DNA from: Meghimatium bilineatum
Lineage: Eukaryota; Mollusca; Gastropoda; Stylommatophora; Philomycidae
Reading direction: 5' to 3'
Assembly: GCA_034231615.1 (NCBI GenBank)
Contig: CM067310.1
Coordinates: forward strand, 203,501-267,500
DNA length: 64,000 bases
The first letter of the stretch is position 1; every line of letters starts with the position of its first letter. The notes below the pieces were generated by a model. The model was not told the DNA's origin, did no database searches, and was given only the letters and a program-made list of their open reading frames with translations. Below are positions 22,401 to 34,069 of this stretch, one piece after another. The position numbers were made by a program, and so were the translations under genes.

Positions 22401-23735
22401 CATATCAACAGTGGTTGGAGTTGATGGTTACATATCAACAGTAGCTGGAGTTGATGGTGACATATCAACAGTGTCTGGAGTTGATGGTTACATATAAACT
22501 GTGGCTGGAGTTGAATGGTGACATATGAACAGTGGCTGGAGTTGATGGTTACATATCAACAGTGGCTGGAGTTGATGGTTACATATCAACAGTAGCTGGA
22601 GTTGATGGTTACATATCAACAGTAGCTGGAGTTGATGGTTACATATCAACAGTGTCTGGAGTTGATGGTTACATATCAACAGTAGGTGGAGTTTATGGTG
22701 ACATATCAACAGTAGCTGGAGTTGATGGTGACATATCAACAGTGGCTGGAGTTGATGGTGACATATCAACAGTGGCTGGAGTTGATGGTGATGTATGAAC
22801 AGTGGCTGGAGCTGATGGTTACATATCAACAGTGGCTGGAGTTGATGGTTACATATCAACAGTGGCTGGAGTTTATGGTGACATATCAACAGTGTCTGGA
22901 GTTGATGGTTACATATCAACAGTGGCTGGAGTTGATGGTGACATATCAACAGTGGTTGGAGTTGATGGTTACATATCAACAGTGGCTGGAGTTGATGGTG
23001 ACATATCAACAGTGGCTGGAGTTGATGGTGATGTATGAACAGTGGCTGGAGCTGATGGTTACATATCAACAGTGGCTGGAGTTGATGGTGACATATCAAC
23101 AGTAGCTGGAGTTGATGGTGACATATCAACAGTGGCTGGAGTTGATGGTGATGTATGAACAGTGGCTGGAGCTGATGGTTACATATCAACAGTGGCTGGA
23201 GTTGATGGTTACATATCAACAGTAGCTGGAGTTGATGGTTACATATCAACAGTAGCTGGAGTTGATGGTTACATATCAACAGTAGCTGGAGTTGATGGTG
23301 ACATATCAACAGTGGCTGGAGTTGATGGTGATGTATGAACAGTGGCTGGAGCTGATGGTTACATATCAACAGTAGCTGGAGTTGATGGTTACATATCAAC
23401 AGTAGCTGGAGTTGATGGTTACATATAAACTGTGGATGGAGTTGATGGTGATGTATGAACACTGGCTGGAGTTGATGGTTACATATAAACTGTGGCTGGA
23501 GTTGATGGTGATGTATGAACACTGGCTGGAGTTGATGGTTACATATAAACTGTGGCTGGAGTTGATGGTGATGTATGAACACTGGCTGGAGTTGATGGTT
23601 ACATATAAACTGTGGCTGGAGTTGATGGTGATGTATGAACACTGGCTGGAGTTGATGGTTACATATAAACTGTGGCTGGAGTTGATGGTGATGTATGAAC
23701 ACTGGCTGGGGTTGATGGTGATGTATGAATGGAGT
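19440..23735. repeat. 30-bp satellite array, ~140 units, with higher-order structure
   Basis: About 4.3 kb of 30-bp units. Left-hand units are of type GTGGCTAGAGTTGATGATAA + AGTCTGAACA. Central units are GTGGCTGGAGTTGATGGTTA + CATATCAACA, organised in 240-bp blocks (22021-22260 is almost the same as 22261-22500). The right end (23410-23720) is a 60-bp dimer. The period is 10 codons, giving frames of up to 439 codons (HQLQPLLICN on minus, GVDGYISTVA on plus). These are repeat translations. Each central unit contains GTTGAT-N8-ATCAAC, a possible hairpin. Confidence 0.95.
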
Positions 23736-23762
23736 TTGAGAATGAAGAAGAAGAAGTAGGAT
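23727..23762 (+). mobile_element. SINE 3' end scrap at the satellite edge
   Basis: GGAGTTTGAGAATGAAGAAG followed by AAGAAG is the 3' terminus of the (GAA)-tailed SINE. It directly ends the satellite array. Confidence 0.55.
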
Positions 23763-23935
23763 CATTGACTTGCTACAAGAGTGAAGACATCTCTTGGGTG
23801 AGATCATTCCTAAATGTAAACCAATGAAGTGTTATAACTTGCTGATATTTCAAGGGGAAAAAACACCAGACCATATAAAGTAAGAACATTGTTTATGAGA
23901 CACTGGGTAGACCAGACATGACATTTAGTTCTTAC

Positions 23936-24002
23936 TTTTTCAAAGTAGGTTGTTGAGTTAGATCCCATGCAAATGTGCCAGCTTCAATAATGACTGCATC
24001 AT
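23936..24002 (-). CDS. ABCC short exon: start of NBD1
   Basis: A 67-nt exon encoding D-DAVIIEAGTFAWDLTQQPTL-K. This is the FxWD motif (here AGTFAWD) that opens ABCC NBD1 and contacts the adenine ring. The acceptor is ATGGTTTAG and the donor is GTAAGA. It enters in phase 1 (G from the preceding exon makes GAT) and leaves in phase 2 (AA completed by C of the next exon). Too short for ordinary ORF calling; found from the phase requirement. Confidence 0.93.
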
Positions 24003-24009
24003 CTAAACC

Positions 24010-24660
24010 ATTGATAAAAAAAAATTTAAACAGATGAAATTGGTAAATGTTTTCTGGCACAAATTGTTACATTTATTTTAACTGTGTAGAATAAATGGTT
24101 GGTTGCTGATCCAGCAGTCCATGGGCTTATGCCCTTTGACCCAATGCCATTGTGTGATATATGCATGTGTTTGTGAGCTGTTGTTTTGTTTCATATAAAG
24201 TATTCCATTTATCTGACCTCAGAGGAAGAAACATTTTCCTGACGTCACCCAGCGCTGGACATTTGTAGAACAAAACAAACCATTTGATTAATTTGATTGT
24301 CAAATATCAGATGTCAAGAAGATGATAATGATGATGATGAAGATATCCCATTAGCTGTAAGCAGGACACTCTTGATAGCCCATATCTTTCTGACAATAAG
24401 GTCCATTGTCTTAAAGACTTTTTTATGTTAGGGGGTTTAATGTATGCATGTTTAGTTGTCAAGACATCCCAGTGTGGCAGTATCCCAGGATCATCATGTG
24501 CTAGGAGTGCAGTCATCATACTTCTGTCACATTTGTTCAACAATCTACAGTGATGTTACATCTTGCCTTGCCTGCCATTTAGGAAACTGTCACAGGACAC
24601 AAGTGCAATGTGCACTGGCCTGTATCTCTATCTCATCCAAGGGGATTATGTGATAGAAGA
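24010..24660. other. intron sequence, nothing recognised
   Basis: Contains a GATGATAATGATGATGATGA run near 24320. No coding motif or family match. Confidence 0.45.
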
Positions 24661-24669
24661 CAAAAGTCA

Positions 24670-26060
24670 GATATTGAGACAAGATGAAACATTTAATACT
24701 TGAGTGCAGGACAACAGGACATGCAACATGAAACATACAGGATGTGACATCTGACAACAGGGCATACAACATGAAACACACAAGATGTGACATGACAACA
24801 GGACATACAACATGAAACATACAAGATGTGACATGACAACAGGACATACAACATGAAACATACAAGATGTGACATCTGAAAACAGGACATACAACATGAA
24901 ACATACAAGATGTGACATGACAACAGGACATACAACATGAAACATACAAGATGTGACATGACAATAGGACATACAACATGAAACACACAAGATGTGACAT
25001 GACAATAGGACATACAACATGAAACATACAAGATGTGACATGACAATAGGACATACAACATGAAACACACACGATGTGACATGACAATAGGACATACAAC
25101 ATGAAACATACAAGATGTGACATTTAACACTTGACTGGAGGAAAACAGGACATACAAGATGTGACATTGAATACTTGACTGGGAACAACAGGACATACAA
25201 CATGAAACATACAAGATGTGACATTTAACACTTGACTGGAGGAAAACAGGACATATAACATGAAACATACAAGATGTGACATGACAACAGAATATACAAA
25301 ATGAAACATACAAGATGTGACATGACAACAGAATATACAAAATGAAACATACAAGATGTGACATGACAACAGAATATACAAAATGAAACATACAAGATGT
25401 GACATGACAACAGAATATACAAAATGAAACATACAAGATGTGACATGACAATTGGAAATAGCAACATGAAACATACAAGATGTGACATTTAACATTTGAG
25501 TGGAGGACAACAGGACATACAACATGAAACATACAAGATGTGACATTTAACATTTGAGTGGAGGACAACAGGACATGCAGCATGAAACATACAAGATGTG
25601 ACATGACAACAGAATATACAAAATGAAACATACAAGATGTGACATGACAATTGGAAATAGCAACATGAAACATACAAGATGTGACATGACAACAGGACAT
25701 ACAACAGGAAACATACATGATGTAACATGACAACAGGACATACAACAAGAAACATACATGATGTGACATTTAACACTTGATTGGAGAGCAACAGGAGATA
25801 CAACATGAAACATACAAGATGTGACATGACAACCAACAGTAGATACAACATGGAACATACAAGATGTGACATCTGATAACAGGATATACAACATGAAACA
25901 TACAAAATGTGGCATTTAACACTTTATTGGAGAAGAACAGGACACACAACATGAAACATACAAGATGTGACATTTATCACTTGACTGGAGGACAACAGAA
26001 CATACAACATGAAACATACAAGATATGACAATTAACACTTGACTGGAGGACAACAACATA
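24670..26060. repeat. ~41-bp minisatellite, ~33 copies
   Basis: The unit contains ACATGAAACATACAAGATGT, GACATGACAACAGGACATAC and AA. Longer variants insert TTAACACTTGACTGGAGGA. The long minus frames (up to 358 codons, MSHLVCFMLYVLLSCHI type) are repeat translations that look deceptively like membrane proteins. Confidence 0.92.
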
Positions 26061-26114
26061 TACAACTGTCCATATGAATTTTGTATGAATTTTCACTGCA
26101 AGAAAAACTATACT

Positions 26115-26280
26115 ATATCTTCTTCTTCTGTGTTCATTCTCAAACTCCCATTGGATTCTCTTGTAGAAGGACTATTACCCTACTAGATTTCCAGCAGAAT
26201 TTAGTCCAGAGAATGAAAATGCGTTGTGTTGCCATTTAATTTGCTACAATGGGTAGACACATCCATCTTCTGTGGAACTT
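26115..26280 (-). mobile_element. SINE-like element with (GAA)n tail
   Basis: TTCTTCTTCTGTGTTCATTC, CTAGATTTCCAGCAGAATT and GTCCAGAGAATGAAAATGC follow the same order as the copies at 11.2-11.5 and 15.1 kb. Confidence 0.72.
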
Positions 26281-26284
26281 TACT

Positions 26285-26445
26285 AAATAAAAATAAAATA
26301 ACCAAAGTGTCAGAGTATATCCGACTAAGTGGAGAGTGCCGCAGTAAGAACAATAACATTGATAACACTAATGTTACTGTTTACTAGTAAACTAATAGCA
26401 ATACACTTAATGTAACAAGCAAACAAAGGAACAAGGACTTATTCT
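26285..26445 (+). repeat. dispersed repeat shared with 49.25 kb
   Basis: AATAACCAAAGTGTCAGAG, ATCCGACTAAGTGGAGAGTG and CGCAGTAA align with the start of 49246-49450. The class is unknown. Confidence 0.5.
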
Positions 26446-26965
26446 ACATTGGGGTTCAATTGGGACCTGTGAAAAGATGCAACTATGAAAAGATGCCTTT
26501 GTGTATTTTGTCTATTTTCTGTTTGAGTTGATTCCCCTCTGACATTCTAGTTATGACTCTTCTGTGTTATATCTATATTTAGCACTTCCGTGTGAATGTG
26601 AGCGTCAATAGTGCTGGTCTTATTCTTCATATTTTGTTGTGGTTGTGTTCTGGATAAAATCCCTTTGGTCTAAGCGCTGATTTGTGTGTCTTATTATGTG
26701 TGTTTACAGTGATTAGCAAAACTTCATTACCCTGTTCGAATGATTGCCTGAGGGATTTCAGTTTTACTGCAGTGAGTACATATTATTGACTACATGAGAA
26801 CTCACTATCAGCTATTAAAATTACTATTTTGCACAAAATTTGAAATAGCGCTCACAGGGAAACCTTTTCTTTCTGGATGTTGGTTGCTTGAGAGTTCCTG
26901 TTGAGTATCAGAGCTTACTGTACAAATATTACTCCATACCTGTACAAACTGCCTTTTATATTTAC

Positions 26966-27191
26966 CTGCACTGCTATCAACAGTCACAACATCTTTAGAA
27001 ATGTCTTTATCTGTTAGGAAATCATTGATGCGTGACAGTGAGATCCGAGCTTGCACACAGGCAGGTATCACCACTGACACTTCAGTGAATGGATAGCTAA
27101 GCAGCATGAAAAGGGTCATGGTTAGAAAAGCTTTTGCAGTGTCCAGGTGCTCCCCAAGTATTACAACACTGATCAGGCCTATGAATCGAAC
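26966..27191 (-). CDS. ABCC exon: last TMD1 helices
   Basis: The exon encodes VRFIGLISVVILGEHLDTAK, AFLTMTLFMLLSYPFTEVSV and ARISLSRINDFLTDKD. This is the end of TMD1: the loop and helix rich in Phe/Leu, then QARISLSRINDFL, the conserved segment (S/V-S-L-x-R-I) leading to NBD1. The acceptor is CCCCTAG and the donor is GTAAAT. It enters in phase 0 and leaves in phase 1 with G. Confidence 0.95.
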
Positions 27192-27199
27192 CTAGGGGA

Positions 27200-27755
27200 G
27201 AGACCCAAAAAAATCATTTCATTGTAATCTAGGTACTTGGACAAACATTTTCTAAATAGTGCTACATCATTAAAATACTACTAAAGTTAGATAATCCTTG
27301 AAAATTGCAATTCAACGATACTTCAACCAAGTCTGTACGTACATCCTAATAAATGTTATGAATTTTTTTCAAATTAATTTGGCATTAAAATACTTTATAT
27401 AAAATATAGGCCATATAGGAAAATATAAATAAAACTTGTGACCACAAAATGGTAGCCAAGCTGATAATTTCCGAATTATCTTTGTTATTTTCAATAATAC
27501 AACATACAACCTATATTATTTTTTTTAAAACAAGCCACATCTGACGATCCCATTTCTATAATTTTCAGATGCACGAGGAACTAATAAATATTCAAAAGTG
27601 CAGCTAATTAGCATGTTGAAAACAAAAATAAATATATAGTTATTAAATATAGGCCTATTGTATTTACAATAGAATATCACAAAATTTACATATTTTTGTG
27701 CTTGCAAAGGCAAGACGCCTCTGTTGATCACATTTCTGTAATTTTCAAATGATTG
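27200..27755. other. intron sequence, nothing recognised
   Basis: Very AT-rich. The phrases around CATTTCTATAATTTTCAGAT and CATTTCTGTAATTTTCAAAT are a short internal near-duplicate (27549 and 27729). Confidence 0.45.
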
Positions 27756-27769
27756 TCCCCTACACAGAA

Positions 27770-28400
27770 CCAGTAATCACTACGTTGGATGTGTACCACG
27801 CAGTGGTTCTACCAACACTGCTTTATGCTGCGTCTTGCTGAACTTTCTATGCGAGACACGCTCAACAGTTTAACTCTTTTCACCTTCCGTGCCTACGAAA
27901 CCTCATGGGAGTACTTTGACAGGATCGAGTACCAGACATAGAAATTGTTCAAAAGTCCCATATGCAAAGCATCCATGCCCTGCTGATTAGGTCCCGACTC
28001 TGCTGGACTGGCCACATTGCCTGTATGCCAGACAAGCACCTTTCAAAGAGATTATTCTATGGGGAGCTGTGCAAAGGTAAACGTTCAAGCGGAGGGCAGA
28101 AAAAGCGCATCAAGGATCACCTAAAAAACTCAAGCACTGCAGCATCGATCCTAGCTCCTGGGAGATTACAGCACTTGATCACTCAGCCTGGCACACCCAG
28201 ATTACGGCTGGCATCACTAAATTTGAAAAAGAAAGAACACTGCGGGCAATCTACAAGCCCAAGAAGAGGAAGGACAAATCCAAAAATTCTCCTACCCAGA
28301 ACCTTCTGCACTCCTGAATGCACTGCAATAAAACTTTCCTGGCACAAATCGGACTCACCGGGCATCTGCGAACTCACAAACCAAGTTAGTCAATTATCAA
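27770..28400 (+). mobile_element. RTE-like LINE family D, 3' end, copy 2
   Basis: Frames contain LDVYHAVVLPTLLYAA, MQSIHALLIRSRLCWTGHIA, LSKRLFYGELCKGKRSSGGQ and KKRIKDHLKNS: the RTE ORF2 C-terminus with the thumb, 'RWTGH' and 'GKRSxGGQKKR' motifs. The end carries CNKTFLAQIGLTGHLRTH in a shifted frame, a C2H2-like finger. Stops and frameshifts are present. Confidence 0.85.
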
Positions 28401-28691
28401 TTTATTATTATTATCATTTTCTTTTTTTTCATTGCATTATTGTTTTTCATGCCATGCTCATCTTCACTTGCGAAGGAGGAACATTATCATCATGTGTGTC
28501 ATGCTAAGAAAGAAAACAGTGGCCCTAGTCTTTGCACCTTGAATTATAAGTCAAGACTCCGGTGCCACACCCAGTTTCTGCAATATATATATATATATTA
28601 TAGATACACACACAAAAATATATATTTGCTGTCATATCATGAAGATAAACAATACAGGTGATAAAATAGACAAGATTATTATAATACTCAC

Positions 28692-28829
28692 CATGAACAA
28701 GATAGCATTGAATATTAAATACAGTCCAGTATTGCAAAGTTCAATTTTTTTACTAATATCCATCTCCTCATTTCGGATACCACAGACTTTACCAATAAAA
28801 GATTTCTCCCATGCATACAGTTTCAGAAC
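28692..28829 (-). CDS. ABCC exon: TMD1, VLKLYAWE motif
   Basis: The exon encodes [40 protein letters not shown] and NAILFM. (I/V)LKLYAWE is the hallmark intracellular-loop motif of ABCC TMD1. The acceptor is TACATTTAG and the donor is GTGAGT. It is 46 codons, phase 0 at both ends. Confidence 0.96.
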
Positions 28830-28979
28830 CTAAATGTAAATGGTATAAAATCAATCAATCAGTTAATCAGTCAGTCAATTAATCAATCAATCATCAAGCC
28901 AAGTGGAGCAGGCATACATATTCTCTACAACTCCCTGTCTCTTGTGTTGTTAACAATTTGATGACTTGTTTCTTGATCA

Positions 28980-29650
28980 GAAACCAGCACCATGTCATAC
29001 AGGACATTCCTTGATTCTTGATTAGCAATAAATGTCACAGCACTGGGGGCATTCCCATATATGCTCTGCTTGCCATTCCATCAGACATCTAAAAGTGTAT
29101 AAACTCGGTGTCCCAGTCAGATTCTGATTACATGTTCTTCTAATCTTTCCGGAGAGGGAGCACTTTCTCCCATAGCCTCTAGTCACTTCCATTTCTACCA
29201 TTCTCTGAATATGTACATTTTTTCGTTCGACTTCCTCCTTAAATTTTCGTAGGATATCTGTGACTGCTCTAATTAATTCAATCCAGTCTCGACAGTATCA
29301 GTGTGACTGACCTATCAGTGTAGATTATTACATCATCCTCTGTAGTGTTATCATCAATGACTGGCCAATCAGTGTAGATTATTACATCATCCTCTGTAGT
29401 GTTACCATCAATGACTGACCTATCAGTGTAGATTATTACATCATCCTCTGTAGTGTTACCATCATTGACTGACCTATCAGTGTAGATTATTACATGATCC
29501 TCTTTAGTGTTATCATCAAAGAGGTATCTGACGTCTGCATTCACCTCCACCGGATTTTTTGACCCAGGAACTTTTGTTGAGTGTGATAACCACAGAGAAG
29601 GTACCACGTATTGCAAGCGGTGGGGGTAATCCACTCCATCCCTGGATAAA
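28980..29650 (-). mobile_element. LINE family B 3' end (RNase H), copy 1
   Basis: On the minus strand VIIYTDRSV (RNase H first Asp in YTD) is followed by KNVHIQRMVEMEVTRG and LTGTPSLYTFRCLMEWQAEH. This parallels ENVHIQRMLEM and LTGTLSIHTLGWLLERRAEH of the copy at 58.7-59.8 kb. Nothing of RT remains. The RNase H motif is tandemly amplified (next entry). Confidence 0.75.
29305..29520 (-). repeat. 54-bp in-frame repeat of an RNase H active-site motif, 4 copies
   Basis: Four 54-bp units translate as (T)TEDDVIIYTDRSVNDGNT, 18 codons each, all in frame in a 118-codon minus ORF (29278-29634). The repeated piece holds the first catalytic Asp motif IIYTD of the LINE RNase H domain. The Gly after YTD has become Arg or Trp. 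Confidence 0.85.
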
Positions 29651-30009
29651 TCTTATTAGTGTTACTCACATACCTGATAATATAACTACGGCATTCTCCA
29701 ACTAGTTGGATATCCTCCTCTGACAGTTTGGTTATTTATACTTATTATATCCTATGCTTGCCCGAACCATGATCTGTCCCATCTGGGCCTCGAACTTTTC
29801 ACTTTATTGAGATCCAGATGTAATGGGTGAAGTGTATCAGCACTGATTTTAAGATATGATCGAGCTCACTACATTTTGATTCCGTCAGGCTACAGTTGGA
29901 AAATCAAGGAGAAATCTTGTTGCTACACAGAATATCATTGTTGCATCCCAAGATGATGTGCATGAATCCTATCCAGTCTGGTGATCTTAGAAGAATTTAA
30001 AATTATTTA

Positions 30010-30375
30010 TATCAATGGCATGTCCAAAGCATTTAAGATGAATTTATATCAATGGTATTTAGAAGCACTTAAGTTTATTTATATCAATGGTATTTAGAAG
30101 CACTTAAGTTTATTTATATCAATGGTATTTAGAAGCACTTAAGATTTATTTATATCAATGGTATTTAGAAGCACTTAAGATTTATTTATATCAATGGTAT
30201 TTAGAAGCACTTAAGATTTATTTATATCAATGGTATTTAGAAGCACTTAAGATTTATTTATATCAATGGTATTTAGAAGCACTTAAGATTTATTTATATC
30301 AATGGTATTTATAAGCACTTAAGTTTATTTATATTAGTGGTATTCAGAGGTATTTAATTTTATTTATATCAGTGG
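30010..30375. repeat. 36-bp tandem repeat, ~10 copies
   Basis: The unit is TATCAATGGTATTTAGAAGC + ACTTAAGATTTATTTA. It lies about 100 bp downstream (gene sense) of the exon at 30481-30669. Confidence 0.9.
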
Positions 30376-30480
30376 TATATTTTAGCAGCAAATATAATTT
30401 GGAGACTTATTGTCACCACTTTGATACAGAAACAAAGCCCATAAAATAATTGTGTAAAATAAACAAACAAAAATAAGAAC

Positions 30481-30669
30481 CTTGATCCCATTGAGAATCT
30501 CATTCATGATCTTGATTCTCTCATCTTTGACTTTATTCTTTTTTTCCTCCAGATGTTCCAACCTCTTTCCCAACAAGTAGTTGATTGGAATGAGGCAGAG
30601 AAGTAATGATAGAGCTAGAAAGGTCACTGCCCCCAACTGGCTGTACAGTAGGAAAATGGCTACCAGTGT
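30481..30669 (-). CDS. ABCC exon: TMD1 helices
   Basis: The exon encodes TLVAIFLLYSQLGAVTFLAL, SLLLCLIPINYLLGKRLEHL and [40 protein letters not shown] across the junction is highly conserved in MRPs. The acceptor is TTGACAG. The donor is GTTCTT, which departs from consensus after GT. The direct repeat AGGTTCT sits at both ends of the intron, but only this placement gives GT-AG. Confidence 0.94.
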
Positions 30670-30764
30670 CTGTCAAATTGGATAAATAAAGGTAAATTTT
30701 TCAACAGTCCTGTCGTCATAACAAACATCAAAGAATCATATAACACAAAAGGTTACTATTAAGT

Positions 30765-30890
30765 GTTTGTTCTCAAACTCCTGCAAATTAATAGGATGTA
30801 GTCAGGAGAATGGAATGTGTTGTGTCATGGTTTACAGCTCTGCTGTGATATATGTTCCTTTGCCTGACATATCCAACTTCAACATGATTA
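30765..30890 (-). mobile_element. SINE fragment
   Basis: GTTTGTTCTCAAACTCCTGC, GTGTTGTGTCATGGTTTACA and ATATCCAACTTCAACATG match the longer copy at 34.07-34.36 kb. Confidence 0.65.
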
Positions 30891-31074
30891 ATAATAATAA
30901 AACTAGACATCACAAAGCAGAAAGTCAGAAGTGGCTATCAGTGAAGCTACCATGTATCAAAAATTAAAAGTAGACATCACAAGCAGAAAGTCTGAAGTGG
31001 CCATCAGTGTAGCTACCATGTATCAACAAATAATTGTTGATGACAACATGTCTATATATGTCAGACTGCTCTTG

Positions 31075-31965
31075 TAAAAATAAAACACTTCAAGTAATAA
31101 TTATCCCCAGAGATATTAGGAAAAATACAAAATTATGTAGCTTCAAATGATAATAATCCCCAGAGATATCAGAAAAATATCAAATTATGTAGCTTCAAAT
31201 GATAATAATCCCCAGAGATATAGAAAAATAAAAAAATTATGTCTCTCCAAGTGATAATTATCCACAGAGATATAAGAAAAATAAAAAATTATGTAGCTTC
31301 AAGTGATAATTATCCTAAGAGATATTAGGAAAAATAAGACACTATGTAGCTTCAAGTTATAATTATCCCCAGAGATATCAGGAAAAATAAGACACTGTAT
31401 AGCTTCAAGTGATAATTATCCCAAGAGATTTCAGGAAAAATAAGACACTGTATAGCATCAAGTGATAATTATCCCAAGAGATCAGGAAAAATAAGACACT
31501 GTATAGCTTCAAATGATAATTATCCCAAGAGATATCAGGAAAAATAAGACACTGTGTAACTTCAAGTGATAATTATCCCAAGAGATATCAGGAAAAAAAG
31601 AGACTGTGTAGCTTCAAGTGATAATTATCCCAAGAGATATCAGGAAAAATAAGACACTGTATAGCTTCAAGTGATAATTATCCCAAGAGATTTCAGGAAA
31701 AATAAGACACTGTATAGCTTCAAGTGATAATTATCCCAAGAGATCAGGAAAAATAAGACACTGTGTAACTTCAAGTGATAATAATCCCAAGAGATATCAG
31801 GAAAAATAAGACACTATGTTGCTTCAAGTGATAATTATCCCAAGAGATATCAGGAAAAATAAGACACTATGTTGCTTCAAGTGATAATTATCCCAAGAGA
31901 TATCAGGAAAAATAAGACACTATGTAGCTTCAAGTGATAATAATCCCCAGAGATCTCAGAAACCA
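31075..31965. repeat. ~53-bp tandem repeat, ~17 copies
   Basis: The unit contains CTTCAAGTGATAATTATCCC, AAGAGATATCAGGAAAAATA and AGACACTGTATAG. Left-hand copies are more diverged. A smaller duplicated stretch precedes it (AGACATCACAAAGCAGAAAG, 30904 and 30971). Confidence 0.9.
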
Positions 31966-32079
31966 TTGTGGTACTGTTTGATTAGAAGCTTCCGCCATTT
32001 ATTTTAAATTTAAATTCAAACAATGTAGGTTCAGTTTAACCTAAATTAGCTGAATTTAGTGATATATAAATATGAGAGA

Positions 32080-32560
32080 AAACAAATATGAAGCGATGAA
32101 AAAATTATAGAAAATGTGAAACAAATTACAAATCATGGTAGGTGTCAAAAAGAAGTTACAAGGCTAAAAGTTCTTTAAATCACATGAATAAAATATTAAC
32201 ATCTGAACACATTACAAACAAAAAATGTGACTTATCAATGCTACATCTATTCTACATTAATGTATGGCTTAGAAACATGCATAAGGAACAAACAGATAGA
32301 AGACAGAAATGATGCCTTTGAGATGTTGATATATAGAAGAATATGGAGAATACTGGGAGGAGAAGAAAACAAACAGGTTCTGACAACACTATATAGGGCC
32401 TATGTCAAAAGTAGCATAGTTTAGACATGTATGCAGACATGATACCTTGTCAAAAATAATACTGCAGGGAACCCTCAAAGGTGGAAGAAGCAGAGGAGGA
32501 CAAATAGAAACATAGACAGACAGCATAAAGGAATGGACATAACAAAAAAAAATTTCTCAC
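32080..32560 (+). mobile_element. LINE family A fragment, copy 2
   Basis: TLMYGLETC, then NKQIEDRNDAFEMLIYRRIW, matches ILMYGSETWTLNKQLEDKID and AFEMWVYRRIG of the copy at 59.8-61.8 kb. A short end RHDTLSKIILQGTLKGGRSR follows. Frames are broken. Confidence 0.78.
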
Positions 32561-32564
32561 TCAT

Positions 32565-33770
32565 TCACATCATTGAAGCATCCAATGTGGTACCCCTACA
32601 ACCCGAGTTACAGATTTACAGATAGATTGGTGCCAAAAGAACTATTGAAGTAAATTTGCCCAGTGTAGTGAAGAAACACTAGAATAGGTGCTTGTATCAC
32701 AGAGAAGCATCAAATCTCAGAAGCACAGAGAAAATGTGCTGCCAGAAAAAGACAGAACAAACATACAGACACCCAACTCTTATTATATGTGTCCAAATGT
32801 GACAGGGGATTCTATGCCAGGTTTGGACTTCTCAATCATTCCCCAATTCACACCAGAGATATGCAACCAAACAAGCCTGAAATTGTTGTCATCATCGCCA
32901 GCAATGGCAGATATTATTAAAGCAAATAGAAATAAATAAATATTTTGGACATAGGCCTATTAACTGATTCAGCCCAACAAGACTCATATGAGTCATTAAT
33001 TGTTATCTCTTGAGACCAAAGGTACTCCAATGAGTCTTGCATTTTGTGACAGTTATTTTGTCCTTTTTGGCATTTTTATCAACATAAGGATGGTTCCGAT
33101 CGAAAGTGTAATATGTCCACATTACTTCTTGCATGATTTTGATGTGTGTTGATATAAATTTTGTAAGTTATTGATAAGTTTTGAACATGAGGGTATGTGA
33201 TGTCATTTTTCTTTATATTCTGTATATATATTTTCGCGTTTACTGATTTTCGTAAAATAATAACTATTTTATTTACTTTGGTCGCATTTATTATTTAAAT
33301 CCAACCTGGAAATTACTGGCAACTGCTATTTAGCATCGTGTTTTCAAATTTATGCTATTTGTAAGAGAAATATGCCACATCTTTGTTCAACATTCTACGC
33401 CTAACTAATTTTTGATGCACTATGCATATATATTATACATTTTTGTGTTCGTAATTGGAATATCTAAAAAAAATGATAAAGTTTCAGTGGAAGTTTGAGT
33501 GATCCTGAAGTTTGATACGGTCAAATATCATGTCCAAAATAACATTTATTAGTCATTTACACATTTTATTTTCTTGTTAAAATAAATTAGCATTATTTTT
33601 TTTAATGAATTTATGATTATCGTATTCTCTGTTTTTTTATGTTTCAAAATATATATTAAATTATAATGTAAATATATTTAGAAATACTATTTCTTGTTCC
33701 TGTGATACACATGCAAAAAAAACAAAATTTAATTCCATCCAAACACACTAAAAATATTCCGGGCAGAATC
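32565..33770. other. intron sequence, nothing recognised
   Basis: Strongly AT-rich from about 32940, with runs of T and A. I see no gene, tandem array or family match. Confidence 0.5.
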
Positions 33771-33774
33771 AGTT

Positions 33775-33995
33775 AAAAGACATGACACCTTGTTGAAGAC
33801 CTTACTTGAAGGTAGAGTCAAGAGGCAGAAAAATCAGCTAGGCATAGATACAAATGTGAGAGAAACATCACAAGATGGAAAGGCTACAGTCTATTAGAGT
33901 GTAGCACTAAGGCAAGAGAAAGAGAATGTTGGAGGTGCTTGCAGCTAACCTTCCATGGACAGACAGCATGTGATAAGGATGATTGATGACTGGTG
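33775..33995 (+). mobile_element. LINE family A 3' end, copy 3
   Basis: RHDTLLKTLLEGRVK corresponds to RNDTLLKTLLEGKVK of the main family A copy and continues to TGGAGGTGCTTGCAGCTAAC. It is 5'-truncated to about 220 bp. Confidence 0.75.
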
Positions 33996-34069
33996 TTGGT
34001 GGTGACAGTGACAACAACAATAATAATGATGAAGAAGTGAATACAAAATTAAAAATTAGATAACTATTT

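Noticed and set aside
22488..23807. 439-codon minus-strand frame (HQLQPLLICN repeats)
   Set aside because: The 30-bp unit is a multiple of three, so all frames without a stop in one unit stay open. It overlaps an equally open plus-strand frame and has no exon signals.
24590..26000. Long minus frames resembling Cys/Leu-rich membrane proteins
   Set aside because: They are translations of the ~41-bp minisatellite in three rotating frames; the hydrophobicity is an accident of the unit.
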